Shown in pieces: positions 1 through 8,270 of a DNA stretch of 64,000 bases (position 1 is the stretch's first letter; every line of letters begins with the position of its first letter). A model generated the notes under the pieces. It searched no databases. It saw nothing but the letters and a program-made list of their open reading frames with translations, and was not told where the DNA came from. The stretch covers positions 1 to 64,000 of the forward strand of contig NZ_MUXE01000006.1 in the NCBI RefSeq assembly GCF_003063245.1. The letters are read 5' to 3'. This stretch comes from Arcobacter caeni (lineage in GTDB: Bacteria > Campylobacterota > Campylobacteria > Campylobacterales > Arcobacteraceae). A program made the position numbers and the translations under genes.

Positions 1-32
1 ATAATCAACTGTACTGTTGAATCCTTAAACTC

Positions 33-1007
33 TTGACTATATTTACTTTGTCTCATTTGCAACCTTTATTCATTTATTTTATCTCAGAATCTTTTAATTC
101 TGAGTATGAATTTATGTTACCTCTCCAAAGTTCTTTACCAGATACTTTTAATAAATGTATTAATCTCGAACTCTTAAGAATAGCTGCAAATAAACTCATC
201 ACTTTTCCTTCTTGTCTTTTATCTTTACCAAAACTTTCATGGTTGGCATTTAGTGGTAATCCTTTTTGTAAAAAACATCCAGATTCTAATATAAAATTAA
301 AAACTATTTTATGGGATGACCTTGAGATTAAAGAACTTTTAGGGCAGGGTGCATCTGGGAATATTTACAAAGCTAAATATCAAAACAAAGAAGTTGCCAT
401 TAAAATATTTAAAGGTGAAATGACATCGGATGGGCTACCTCAAGAAGAGATGGATATAAATATTTCTATGGGTGTTCATAAAAATCTTATAGATGTATTA
501 GCACATGTATCAAAACATCCTGAGAACAAAGATGTTTTAATGTTAGAATTAATTCCTTCAACTTACACAAATTTAGGTTTGCCACCTAGTTTGGAAAGCT
601 GTACAAGAGATGTTTATCCAAGTGATTTTAAGCTTTCAATACAAAGCAGTCTAAAAATATTAAAAGGAATGGCAACTGCTGCTGTACATATGCATAAAAG
701 AGGAATTATGCATGGGGATTTTTATGCACATAATATTATGATAGATAAAAATGCCAATAGTATTTTAGGTGATTTTGGTGGAGCTTCATATTATGAACCT
801 GAAGATATAGAAATATGTAATACTTTAGAACAGTTTGAAATAAGAGCTTTTGGATGTTTAATTGAAGAGTTATTATTTTTATCAAAAGAAGATAATAGTA
901 ATGAAGATATAAGAGATTTACTTTTCGAGTTACAAATATCATGTTTAAATAAAGTGCCTAAAAAACGACCTTTATTTAAACAAATATTAAAACAATTAGA
1001 TTTTTAG
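33..1007 (+). pseudogene. LRR-protein kinase, 5' end missing or decayed
   Basis: The kinase-like domain (residues about 97-324) looks complete: glycine loop GQGASG (104-109), VAIK lysine (K124), catalytic loop HGDFYAHN (227-234) and DFG (247-249). It is preceded by only one and a half leucine-rich repeats (about 44-78, including LRIAANKL and LSWLAFSGNPF). Relatives in this bacterial LRR-kinase family carry several more repeats. A TGA at 18-20 closes the frame, and the other two forward frames also have stops before base 40, so the missing repeats cannot be read from the window. The reading frame opens at TTG 33; ATG 114 is an alternative. The residues before 30 do not look like an LRR. I read this as a truncated or frameshifted gene with an intact kinase domain. 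The 3' end overlaps the convergent next gene by 12 bases. Confidence 0.65.
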
Positions 1008-2111
1008 GTTATCTAATTTATTTTCTCTAACAGAATGAATAAATGCAATAGCAATTGGAATAATTGCAAAAGCAATTATTAGAGCATGTGGTAAATGCAT
1101 AAAGATTTGAACTATCATACTTATTGCTAAAAATCCAACCGACCACATCGCTCCATGTTCTAAATATCTATATTCAGCAACCATACCTCTATCAACCATT
1201 AAGATTGTAAGATTTCTAACGGCAAATGCACCAGCTCCTAAACCTAACATGATAATAACGATATTTTGACTTACTGCAAAAGCTCCTAAAACTCCATCAA
1301 AAGAGAAAGACATATCAATAAGTTCTAAATATACAAAAGATGCAAATCCACCTTTTGCAAGTTTTGAGTTAGCAACATGTTCTATTTTTTCTCTTTCAGT
1401 TTCCATACTATTTGTTTCATGTTTTGTTCCATCATCTTCTAAAATACCTCTTAAAAATTCAATACAAAGATATAATAAAATACCATAAATCATAGGTAAG
1501 ATTATTTCACTTTTATCAATTTTTTTTACAACATCCACTATCATTATTTCAGAAGGTGCATAAAATCCAATTACTGCAACAATAAATATTGCAATTAGCA
1601 TTTTTAAGTTTCCGATATTTGACCATCTTGAAGCATATTTTTCAATGATAGCAATCCAATGAACATCTTTGTTTTCATTAAATAAAAATGATAAAAATAT
1701 CATTAATAAAAACACTCCACCAAAAGCCATAACTATATGATGTGAAGCTGTGATAATTTTTTCATATTCAGCTGGATTATTTATTGCTAGGGTAAATGAT
1801 TCTACAAAACTTAATTCTGTTGTTGCAAAAACTATCAAAATTGGGAAAACTAATCTCACTCCAAATACTGCAATTAACATACCCCATGTAAGAAATCTTC
1901 TTCTCCAAATAGGAGGCATATTTACTAAAATTAATGCATTTATAACAGCATTATCAAAAGATAAACTTAATTCTAATATTGTAAGAGTTGTACCTTGAAC
2001 TACACCTAATATTCCCATATAAAATAGTTCAATTACAACTGATATAGCAAAAAATAAAAAGAAAGTATTAAAATAACTTAATGTTGATTTTTGTTTAATT
2101 TGTTCGACCAT
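996..2111 (-). CDS. DUF475/TerC-like integral membrane protein
   Basis: A polytopic membrane protein of 371 residues with an internal two-fold pattern. The motif LSLSFDNAVINALI near residue 50 recurs as LIDMSFSFDGVLGAF near residue 265. Each places acidic residues inside a membrane helix, as in the TerC/Alx family, whose members are linked to metal-ion export and tellurite resistance. The length and the long hydrophilic linker at about 225-250 fit the DUF475 branch. It is a single gene: it meets the kinase-like gene tail to tail and diverges from the lipoprotein gene downstream of its start. The family is clear; the transported ion is not known from sequence. Manganese or calcium is an inference from relatives. 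Confidence 0.8.
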   Translation of the reverse strand: MVEQIKQKSTLSYFNTFFLFFAISVVIELFYMGILGVVQGTTLTILELSLSFDNAVINALILVNMPPIWRRRFLTWGMLIAVFGVRLVFPILIVFATTELSFVESFTLAINNPAEYEKIITASHHIVMAFGGVFLLMIFLSFLFNENKDVHWIAIIEKYASRWSNIGNLKMLIAIFIVAVIGFYAPSEIMIVDVVKKIDKSEIILPMIYGILLYLCIEFLRGILEDDGTKHETNSMETEREKIEHVANSKLAKGGFASFVYLELIDMSFSFDGVLGAFAVSQNIVIIMLGLGAGAFAVRNLTILMVDRGMVAEYRYLEHGAMWSVGFLAISMIVQIFMHLPHALIIAFAIIPIAIAFIHSVRENKLDNLKI

Positions 2112-2263
2112 AAATTTATCCTAAATTTGTTAAATAAGCCGAAATCTTAGCAGTTGTAAACTAAATATATGGTTTCAACACAATTTATATACAATTATTT
2201 CGGTATTATTCCATATTGTTTTTTGGGAAACAAAAATTAATTATATTTAAAAGGACGCAATCC

Positions 2264-2539
2264 ATGAAAAGAATTTTATTAGGAACAGCAGTAGCATTAG
2301 TTTTATTAACAGGGTGTAATGAAGATAAAAAAACGGCTCCAGTACAAAAAACTGAAGTAGCTCCAGTAGCTCAAGCAGTAGCTGAAGTGAAAAAAGAAGC
2401 AGAGGCTGCAACTCAAGCAGTTGAAGAAGTAAAAAAAGAAGCAGAAGCAACTGCAACTCAAGTTGTTGAAGATGTTAAAAAAGAAGTAGAAGCTGCAACT
2501 ACTCCAGTAGCTGAAGAGAAAAAAGAAGAAACTAAATAA
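2264..2539 (+). CDS. small repeat-rich lipoprotein
   Basis: A 91-residue lipoprotein. The signal peptide begins MKRILLGTAVALVLLTGC and ends in a lipobox with the lipidated Cys at residue 18. The start at 2264 is chosen over the upstream TTG at 2216 because it follows an AAGGA ribosome site and puts the signal peptide at the N terminus. The mature part is 3.5 tandem repeats of 14-15 residues with core VKKEAEAATQAV, Ala/Glu/Lys rich, predicted to be one long helix. The chain ends in lysine, as does Lpp of enterobacteria. A spacer or rod-like periplasmic role is inference; no homologous domain was recognised. It is monocistronic, with its own terminator. Confidence 0.8.
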   Translation: MKRILLGTAVALVLLTGCNEDKKTAPVQKTEVAPVAQAVAEVKKEAEAATQAVEEVKKEAEATATQVVEDVKKEVEAATTPVAEEKKEETK

Positions 2540-2547
2540 TTCTATTA

Positions 2548-2579
2548 TTCCGTGTTAATCTATAAAATTGACACGGAAC
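2548..2579. terminator. hairpin terminator shared by convergent genes
   Basis: Stem TTCCGTGTTAA (2548-2558) pairs with TTGACACGGAA (2569-2579) with one mismatch, followed by CTTTTAT. It lies between the lipoprotein gene and the convergent membrane-protein gene ending at 2582, so it can serve both. Confidence 0.7.
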
Positions 2580-2581
2580 TT

Positions 2582-3550
2582 TTATAATAAAACTCCATTT
2601 ACCAAATAATATCTAAGCAAATAAAAAGAACATAAAAATACAAAAATCGAATTAAAAATAATTGAATATATAAAAGCATAATTTAAATCTTTATTTATAA
2701 ACTTAGGTACAACAAAACTTGCAATTGCAAAAAAAGTTCCAAAAAATAGCGTCAACCAAATAAAATATCCTATAAAATAATATTCTTTTTGAAGCATACA
2801 AAATGGACATTGATGAGTTGGAAGCTGATAAATATATGTTGAAAAGAAATAAGTAACCGCATAATATGCAATATATAAAAAGAATAAATTTATTATAAAG
2901 TTTAGAGTTTTTTGTTTTTGAATATTTGTAAAAATAGTTAATAAATAAATCAAATAAAATAGACCAATAAGCATTGGAATAGATAAATTAAAAGGTATTT
3001 TAGTTCCTGTTGAATTAACTCCAAAAATTACAGAGCAACACATTACAGGCTCTTTTGTTGAGATATTTGATAAATACAATATATCAAGAGTTGTTTCTAT
3101 TAAAATCAAAGCAAAAATAAAAATATAAAAACCAAATTTCTTTTTTGTATAAGGATAAGTTTTTTCTTTTAAGTCCAAACTATTGATTATCAACCAAACT
3201 CCAATGCAAAATAAAATTATAAGTTTTAAAGCTAATAATATTTCACCATAATTATTTGCTTTTATAACTCCAGCTGCACACATGGCTCCTGGAATTATAT
3301 GCGATAAATTATCTAAACTATAAGCAAAATATGGAAATAAAAATATTTTTACAATTAAAGTAAAAAATATTATAAGTATTACTAAATACGAGGTTTTTTC
3401 AAGTTTATATTGTTTTGATGTTGTTTTCTCATAATCCCAATTTTTAATAATGAAAGTAGAAAAATAAAAAGCAATAAAAAGAAGAATAAATAAAATAGTT
3501 TGAGTAAATAAATAGATAATTATTTCATTTGATAAAAGTATTTCACTCAC
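2582..3550 (-). CDS. polytopic membrane protein with conserved-looking cysteines
   Basis: A 322-residue protein with about eight membrane segments, not assigned to a named family here. Cysteines sit in short motifs next to helices: C91 in PGAMCAAG, the pair C171-C172 in VMCCS, and a CPFC motif (C248, C251) after HQ, like the CXXC of DsbB/VKOR-type redox proteins. The gene start overlaps the end of the ABC ATPase gene by 8 bases, so it is last in a four-gene minus-strand operon with an FtsX-like permease and its ATPase. The arrangement suggests it works with the transporter. Thiol redox or metal (for example copper) handling is a guess from the cysteines. Confidence 0.7.
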   Translation of the reverse strand: MSEILLSNEIIIYLFTQTILFILLFIAFYFSTFIIKNWDYEKTTSKQYKLEKTSYLVILIIFFTLIVKIFLFPYFAYSLDNLSHIIPGAMCAAGVIKANNYGEILLALKLIILFCIGVWLIINSLDLKEKTYPYTKKKFGFYIFIFALILIETTLDILYLSNISTKEPVMCCSVIFGVNSTGTKIPFNLSIPMLIGLFYLIYLLTIFTNIQKQKTLNFIINLFFLYIAYYAVTYFFSTYIYQLPTHQCPFCMLQKEYYFIGYFIWLTLFFGTFFAIASFVVPKFINKDLNYAFIYSIIFNSIFVFLCSFYLLRYYLVNGVLL

Positions 3551-4214
3551 AAATTATTCCATTTTTGATATTTATTATATTATCCACAAAATCAAGATTG
3601 TCAAATATTGGGTCGTGTGTTGCCACAATTATGGTTTTATTTAGACTCTTTAACATTTTTAAAGTTTCAATAAAAATAATAGAGTTATCATAATCCAAAT
3701 TTGCAGTTGGTTCATCACAAAGAATGATTTTTGGATTATTAACAATGGCTCTTGCAATGGCACATCTTTGTTTTTCTCCACCTGAAAGATTATAAACTAA
3801 TTCCTCTTTTTTATGGGAAATATTTGCAAGTTCTAAAGCTTTTAAAACCATTTCATCTATTTGTTTTTGATTAAATCCAAGTGGAATTAAAGCAATTGAT
3901 ACATTGTCTTTTACGCTTAAAGTATCAAATAAATTATAAGATTGGAAAATAAAACCTAACTCTTTTGCTCTAAATTTAGAGCTGTGTAAATCTGGAAGTT
4001 TTGCAATATTTTCATTTTCTACTTCTATACTTCCACTTGTTGGTTTTAATAAAGTTCCAATTATAGATAAAAGTGTAGATTTTCCGCTTCCACTTATTCC
4101 TTTTAATATAACACAAGATGAGTTTTTGATTTCTAAATTGATATTTTTTAAAGCGTGAAATTCTCTTTTTGTATTTTCATTAAATATTTTATTTAGGTTT
4201 GTAATTTTTATCAT
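3543..4214 (-). CDS. ABC transporter ATPase, MacB/LolD type
   Basis: A 223-residue cytoplasmic ATPase with all motifs in place: Walker A GISGSGKST (39-47), Q-loop IFQSYN near 89-94, signature LSGGEKQR (143-150), Walker B IILCDEP (163-169) and the switch histidine in ATHDP. Length and sequence match the LolD/FtsE/MacB class, which pairs with FtsX-type permeases and drives extraction or mechanical transmission rather than classic import. It overlaps the permease gene upstream by four bases (ATGA type) and the membrane-protein gene downstream by eight, showing translational coupling. The substrate is unknown. Confidence 0.9.
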   Translation of the reverse strand: MIKITNLNKIFNENTKREFHALKNINLEIKNSSCVILKGISGSGKSTLLSIIGTLLKPTSGSIEVENENIAKLPDLHSSKFRAKELGFIFQSYNLFDTLSVKDNVSIALIPLGFNQKQIDEMVLKALELANISHKKEELVYNLSGGEKQRCAIARAIVNNPKIILCDEPTANLDYDNSIIFIETLKMLKSLNKTIIVATHDPIFDNLDFVDNIINIKNGIICE

Positions 4215-5389
4215 TTCATACTCTCATTTGCATCAATTACTGAGATTTTCCAAACGGGAATTAAAACAGCACTTAAAAAAGGAATTATAAAAAACAGAAA
4301 AAGTGTCACTATTATTGATAAATCGACATTAGGATTTAAAATAAAATCATTTTGAACATTTGAAAAACCAATAAAAATATTTTTTAATATTGGAGCATTA
4401 AAAATAAATACAAAAATATATGAAATTACAATTCCAATAATAAAAGCCATAAATCCCACAATAAAATTTTCAATAATTTTTAGTTTTATAATATCTTTTA
4501 TACTCCAACCAACAGCTTTTAAAATCCCAATTTCTTTTTTATCATTTGAGCTAATCATTGAATATCTTTGATATAAAATCAAAATAAAAGTAAAAATCAC
4601 AACTATAAATAAAATTAAAAAAATCCCACCTTTATAATTGAACATATTTTCATACTCTTTTTTTAGATTTTCTTTTTGTAAGATCCTAATATTTGAGTGT
4701 TTTAAAATAAGTTGTTCTTTTATATTTTGTCTCTCTAAATTATTTGGAACATTTAAAACAATATCTGTTGATTCATTTTCTTTAATATTTAAAATCTTTT
4801 TTGCAAGATTTATATCCATAATTATCAAATCATTTGCAACTAAATTTGCTTCTTTTGGTAAATCTTTGAATATTTTTACATTTGATAAGTCATTATTAAA
4901 AAGCTTAAAATCATAAGAATCAAAATAGTGATATTTGTCAAATATTTTTTTAATTCCATTTCCCATAATCATTGAATCATTTTGCAAAAAATCAGAGATA
5001 TTTAGAATTTTTAAAAGCTCTTTTAGATTTTCATTACTATTTTCTTCAAATAAATCAACACCAACAATTGTAAAATAAACATTTTCTGGCATAAAATAAT
5101 ATAAACCATAAACTCTTTGTTGAGTATTTTTTACTCCATTTATAGAAGAAAAATCATCAATCCAAGAAGTTGGTGTATCTAAGATTTTTCCACTATTGAT
5201 TTTTTGAATTACAAAATCACTTTGATTATCTAAAGTAAGAAAAACTTCTTTTTTTAAACTATTTGAAATAAATAAAACACTTGAAATTAAAAAAACAATT
5301 AAAATAGAGATAATAAAAATAGCAATATGTTTTGATTTGTGTTTTGAAAGTAGAAGAAATAAAAAGTTAAAAAAAACGCTATTTTTCAT
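4211..5389 (-). CDS. FtsX/MacB-like ABC permease
   Basis: A 392-residue permease with the four-helix layout of the FtsX family. There is one N-terminal membrane segment (about 22-45), a large periplasmic domain of about 200 residues, then three C-terminal segments (about 255-275, 310-335, 360-380). The cytoplasmic coupling stretch KKEIGILKAVGWS is typical of MacB/LolE-type permeases. Only one permease gene is present, so a homodimer with the adjacent ATPase is expected. It overlaps the small upstream gene by 11 bases and the ATPase gene by four. No substrate can be named. Confidence 0.85.
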   Translation of the reverse strand: MKNSVFFNFLFLLLSKHKSKHIAIFIISILIVFLISSVLFISNSLKKEVFLTLDNQSDFVIQKINSGKILDTPTSWIDDFSSINGVKNTQQRVYGLYYFMPENVYFTIVGVDLFEENSNENLKELLKILNISDFLQNDSMIMGNGIKKIFDKYHYFDSYDFKLFNNDLSNVKIFKDLPKEANLVANDLIIMDINLAKKILNIKENESTDIVLNVPNNLERQNIKEQLILKHSNIRILQKENLKKEYENMFNYKGGIFLILFIVVIFTFILILYQRYSMISSNDKKEIGILKAVGWSIKDIIKLKIIENFIVGFMAFIIGIVISYIFVFIFNAPILKNIFIGFSNVQNDFILNPNVDLSIIVTLFLFFIIPFLSAVLIPVWKISVIDANESMK

Positions 5390-5636
5390 AAATAAAATCC
5401 AAGTAGTTTATTTGTAAGTTCATAAAAAGAATTTTTTTTGAGAAATCGTTTTGTTCTTTTATTCTTGATTCATAAATATTATTTGAATAACTAAAATTTG
5501 AAAGTTTTGAAATAGTAGTTATTTTTGTAGCATAGTCAATTTTATTACTTAATTTAGAGTGAAAAAAAACCAAAAAAATAAAAGATAAAATAAAAAAAGT
5601 TATAAAAAAGATAAATTTTTTTGTTAAAGTAGTGAT
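5379..5636 (-). CDS. small anchored protein, first gene of ABC operon
   Basis: A small protein with an N-terminal membrane segment (Lys-Lys then Phe/Ile-rich residues) and a polar tail of about 55 residues; no family recognised. The start is unusual. The strong ribosome site AGGAG (5647-5643) is followed six bases later by ATC at 5636. No ATG, GTG or TTG occurs in frame until TTG 5573, which has no ribosome site and would cut off most of the membrane anchor. From ATC the product is 85 residues; from TTG it is 64. A TAA at 5651-5649 closes the frame. It overlaps the permease start by 11 bases, so it probably contributes to the transporter complex. Confidence 0.55.
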   Translation of the reverse strand: MTTLTKKFIFFITFFILSFIFLVFFHSKLSNKIDYATKITTISKLSNFSYSNNIYESRIKEQNDFSKKILFMNLQINYLDFIYEK

Positions 5637-5838
5637 CGTAAACTCCTCTTAGAACTAAGGTATTTTATCTTTATTTAGTTAATTTATAGTTAAACAATTT
5701 ATATAAAAAAGTAATTTAATGAGATTATTAATAATAATTTTTATTAATGAAAATACCGTAAAATAGGCATTTAAGTCTTATCTAAGTAATAATATATATA
5801 AAAAAGTATATAATTGCGCGAATATTTAAGGAGAAGCT

Positions 5839-6210
5839 ATGCCAAATAAACAGCAAATTGATGAATTAAAAGTAATTTTACTTGAAAGAAAAGAAAATAT
5901 TTTATCAAATATTAATAATAGTAGAGCGAATATTGATCAATTAAAAGAACAAGAAATTAATGATGAATTAGATTATGCTGAGTTAATTAGTGATTCTTTT
6001 ACAGAAGGAATGATTGCTAATCATCAAATTGATGAGTTAAGACAAATTGAAGAGTCTCTTAGAAAAATTGAGCTAGGAACTTATGGAATTTGTGATATGT
6101 GTGGAGTAGTTATTCCTTTGGGCAGATTAAAAGCAAAACCTTTTGCAAAATTTTGTACAGAATGCCGAACAGTTTATGAAAATGAGTTCACAAAGAGAGC
6201 TAAAAATTGA
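5839..6210 (+). CDS. dksA: DksA/TraR-type zinc finger protein
   Basis: A 123-residue protein with an N-terminal helical hairpin and a C-terminal C4 zinc finger: C85-D-M-C88 and C106-T-E-C109. It sits in the size class of campylobacterotan DksA-like proteins. DksA binds the RNA polymerase secondary channel and, with ppGpp, adjusts rRNA and amino-acid gene transcription. Acidic residues at the hairpin tip (NDELDYAEL, about 41-49) occupy the place of the DksA tip aspartates. The start has a good site (AAGGAGAAGCTATG). The stop overlaps the TTG start of truD, so the two are coupled. Confidence 0.85.
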   Translation: MPNKQQIDELKVILLERKENILSNINNSRANIDQLKEQEINDELDYAELISDSFTEGMIANHQIDELRQIEESLRKIELGTYGICDMCGVVIPLGRLKAKPFAKFCTECRTVYENEFTKRAKN

Positions 6211-7205
6211 TAGAAAGATTTTATCCTAAGAATGATAAAACTTTAAATTTTAAATTTGTTCAAAATGATGAGGATTTTATAGTTGAAGAACAACCTCTAA
6301 AATTCTCTGGTGCAGGAAGTTTTTTAGTTTTAAAAATAGTAAAAAACAACTGCGATACATGGGAACTAATAGATAGATTAGCAAAATTCCTAAATGTATT
6401 CTCAAATGAGATTGGATATGCTGGATTAAAAGATAAACGAGCGACAACAACTCAATATATTACAATTCCAAAAAAATACTCAAAAGAGATTAAGCTTTTT
6501 AGAAATAAAAAGATAGAAATTATTGATACTTTTTTACATAAAGAAAAACTAAATATTGGTGATTTAGAAGGAAATAGATTTAAAATAAACCTTCATAATG
6601 TTGAAATTACTGACATAAACCATATTCAAAAAATTATAAAACTTATTGTTAAAGAAGGAATGCCGAACTATTTTGGTTATCAAAGATTTGGAAAAGAAGT
6701 TGTTGACAATCTTGCCAAAGCAAAAGATGTAGTTTATGGTGAAGAAATTGTTAAAGATAAAAAGTTATCTAAAATGCTCATTGCTGCTTATCAAAGTAGT
6801 TTTTTTAATGCATGGTTAGTTGAACGGTTAAAATTATCAAATGAAGAATTTAAACTTTTAGATGGAGATATTTTTCTAGATTTAGAAAAAGATAAATTAT
6901 TTACTCCAAAAGTTATAACAGCAAATATAATAAATGATTTTAATAACTTTAAAATTACACCAACTGGATTACTTCCAGGAAGAAAAGTTTTTAAAGCTGT
7001 TGGTGAGGCATCATTGATTGAACAGAAGCACGATGATTTATATATTCAAGAAAAAGGTTATAGAAGAGAAGCAATCGTTTTTCCAAGAGATATAACATGC
7101 AAATATGATGCTAGTAAAAAAATATGTAGTTTAGACTTTGTTCTTCCAAAAGGTTCTTATGCTACAGTTTTTGTTGAATATTTAGCGAATAGAAATTTTT
7201 CTTAA
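6207..7205 (+). CDS. truD: tRNA pseudouridine(13) synthase TruD
   Basis: TruD converts U13 of some tRNAs to pseudouridine. The family signature GYAGLKDKRATTTQ places the catalytic aspartate at D76, and KINLHNVEI and PNYFGYQRFG are also typical. At 332 residues it is normal for the short campylobacterotan form, and the insertion domain (about 165-270) is present. Translation probably starts at TTG 6207, whose last two bases overlap the TGA stop of the preceding gene, which implies coupling. A strong hairpin terminator follows. Confidence 0.93.
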   Translation: MIERFYPKNDKTLNFKFVQNDEDFIVEEQPLKFSGAGSFLVLKIVKNNCDTWELIDRLAKFLNVFSNEIGYAGLKDKRATTTQYITIPKKYSKEIKLFRNKKIEIIDTFLHKEKLNIGDLEGNRFKINLHNVEITDINHIQKIIKLIVKEGMPNYFGYQRFGKEVVDNLAKAKDVVYGEEIVKDKKLSKMLIAAYQSSFFNAWLVERLKLSNEEFKLLDGDIFLDLEKDKLFTPKVITANIINDFNNFKITPTGLLPGRKVFKAVGEASLIEQKHDDLYIQEKGYRREAIVFPRDITCKYDASKKICSLDFVLPKGSYATVFVEYLANRNFS

Positions 7206-7224
7206 ATTTTAAATTTTCAAACAT

Positions 7225-7263
7225 AAAAAAAGGGATATTTGGAAAACCAAATATCCCTTTTTT
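7225..7263. terminator. strong bidirectional terminator
   Basis: The stem AAAGGGATATTTGG and its exact complement enclose an AAAA loop (7243-7246). A-tracts on one side and T-tracts on the other make it a terminator in both directions, serving truD and the convergent lipoprotein gene. Confidence 0.9.
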
Positions 7264-7278
7264 ATTTTTATTTTTTGT

Positions 7279-8262
7279 TTATGGAAGAGTTATATATTTT
7301 GAATCGAAATATATTTTATTCCCAATTGCTATCATTCTTTCTTTATTATCAAAGCTAAATTTGTAAATTCTATCATCAGTAAAATCATGATTTAAATTTA
7401 TTAAATAACCTTGTGATTCAACTGCATATAATGAATCAGAAAATCCTAAAGCATGGATTTTTGCATATTTATATTTTTTCTTTGTAACTTCTACTAAACT
7501 AGGAGTTAATTTAATAATTTGACCATCAATTGTAGCTATATAAACATCTTCTTTGTTTACAATAATATCTCTTACTTCATAGTTTTTAGTAATAATTTCT
7601 TTTGAAGAAATAGATACAACTTTATTTGGACTAGCAACTATTAATGTTTGTGAACCATCTATTACATTTAATGAAATAATATTATTAAATTCACTGTCTG
7701 GATCAACTGAAATATTTCTAATAGATTCATTTGTTAAAGCTGAAACAATAATAACTTTTCCATTTAATGTTGGGAAAAGTATTAAATTCCCCATAAAATA
7801 AGGATTTGTTATTCTTGTATCATTTGCTAAAGATATTGGTAAATACTCTTTATATAATGTTTTATTTGTTTTAATATCAATTAATTCAATTGTATTATTT
7901 GAATAAACTAATGCTAATTTGTTATCTTTTAAAGATGCTGCAACAACAACATCTTTTACAATTCTCTCTTCGTTACCAATTAATATTTTATTAATATAAT
8001 TTGTTGCAATGATTTTTCCATCAGCACTTACATTTAAAAAATCAAACTTTTCTGGGAGTTCAAAAGATGAAATTCCTTGTGCTGTAATAACTTTTTTATT
8101 GTCTAATGTTGCACCAATTTTATTCATCGATGTGATAGATGAAGACATAGATTCTTTATTTAATTCTATGTTACTGCTTACATCTTCAGGTTCGAAATAC
8201 TTTTTCCCTGAACAAGCTGTAAATAAAAATATTGCTGATAATGAAATTAAAAAATATCTCAT
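7279..8262 (-). CDS. BamB-like beta-propeller lipoprotein
   Basis: A 327-residue lipoprotein. The signal peptide MRYFLISLSAIFLFTAC ends in a lipobox with Cys at residue 17. The rest is all-beta in appearance, with repeated strands of the form KLALVYSNNTIELIDIKTNK and VYIATIDGQIIKL, as in PQQ-type beta-propellers such as BamB. The gene directly upstream encodes a YfgM-like protein. In enterobacteria bamB and yfgM are also neighbours, which supports a role in outer-membrane protein assembly. Sequence similarity to true BamB is weak by eye, so the function rests on fold and context. Confidence 0.65.
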   Translation of the reverse strand: MRYFLISLSAIFLFTACSGKKYFEPEDVSSNIELNKESMSSSITSMNKIGATLDNKKVITAQGISSFELPEKFDFLNVSADGKIIATNYINKILIGNEERIVKDVVVAASLKDNKLALVYSNNTIELIDIKTNKTLYKEYLPISLANDTRITNPYFMGNLILFPTLNGKVIIVSALTNESIRNISVDPDSEFNNIISLNVIDGSQTLIVASPNKVVSISSKEIITKNYEVRDIIVNKEDVYIATIDGQIIKLTPSLVEVTKKKYKYAKIHALGFSDSLYAVESQGYLINLNHDFTDDRIYKFSFDNKERMIAIGNKIYFDSKYITLP

Positions 8263-8270
8263 GTGTTTCC

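Noticed and set aside
2247-2456. Leucine-rich minus-strand ORF opposite the lipoprotein gene.
   Set aside because: It is the antisense shadow of the repetitive GAA/GCA codons, with no ribosome site of its own.
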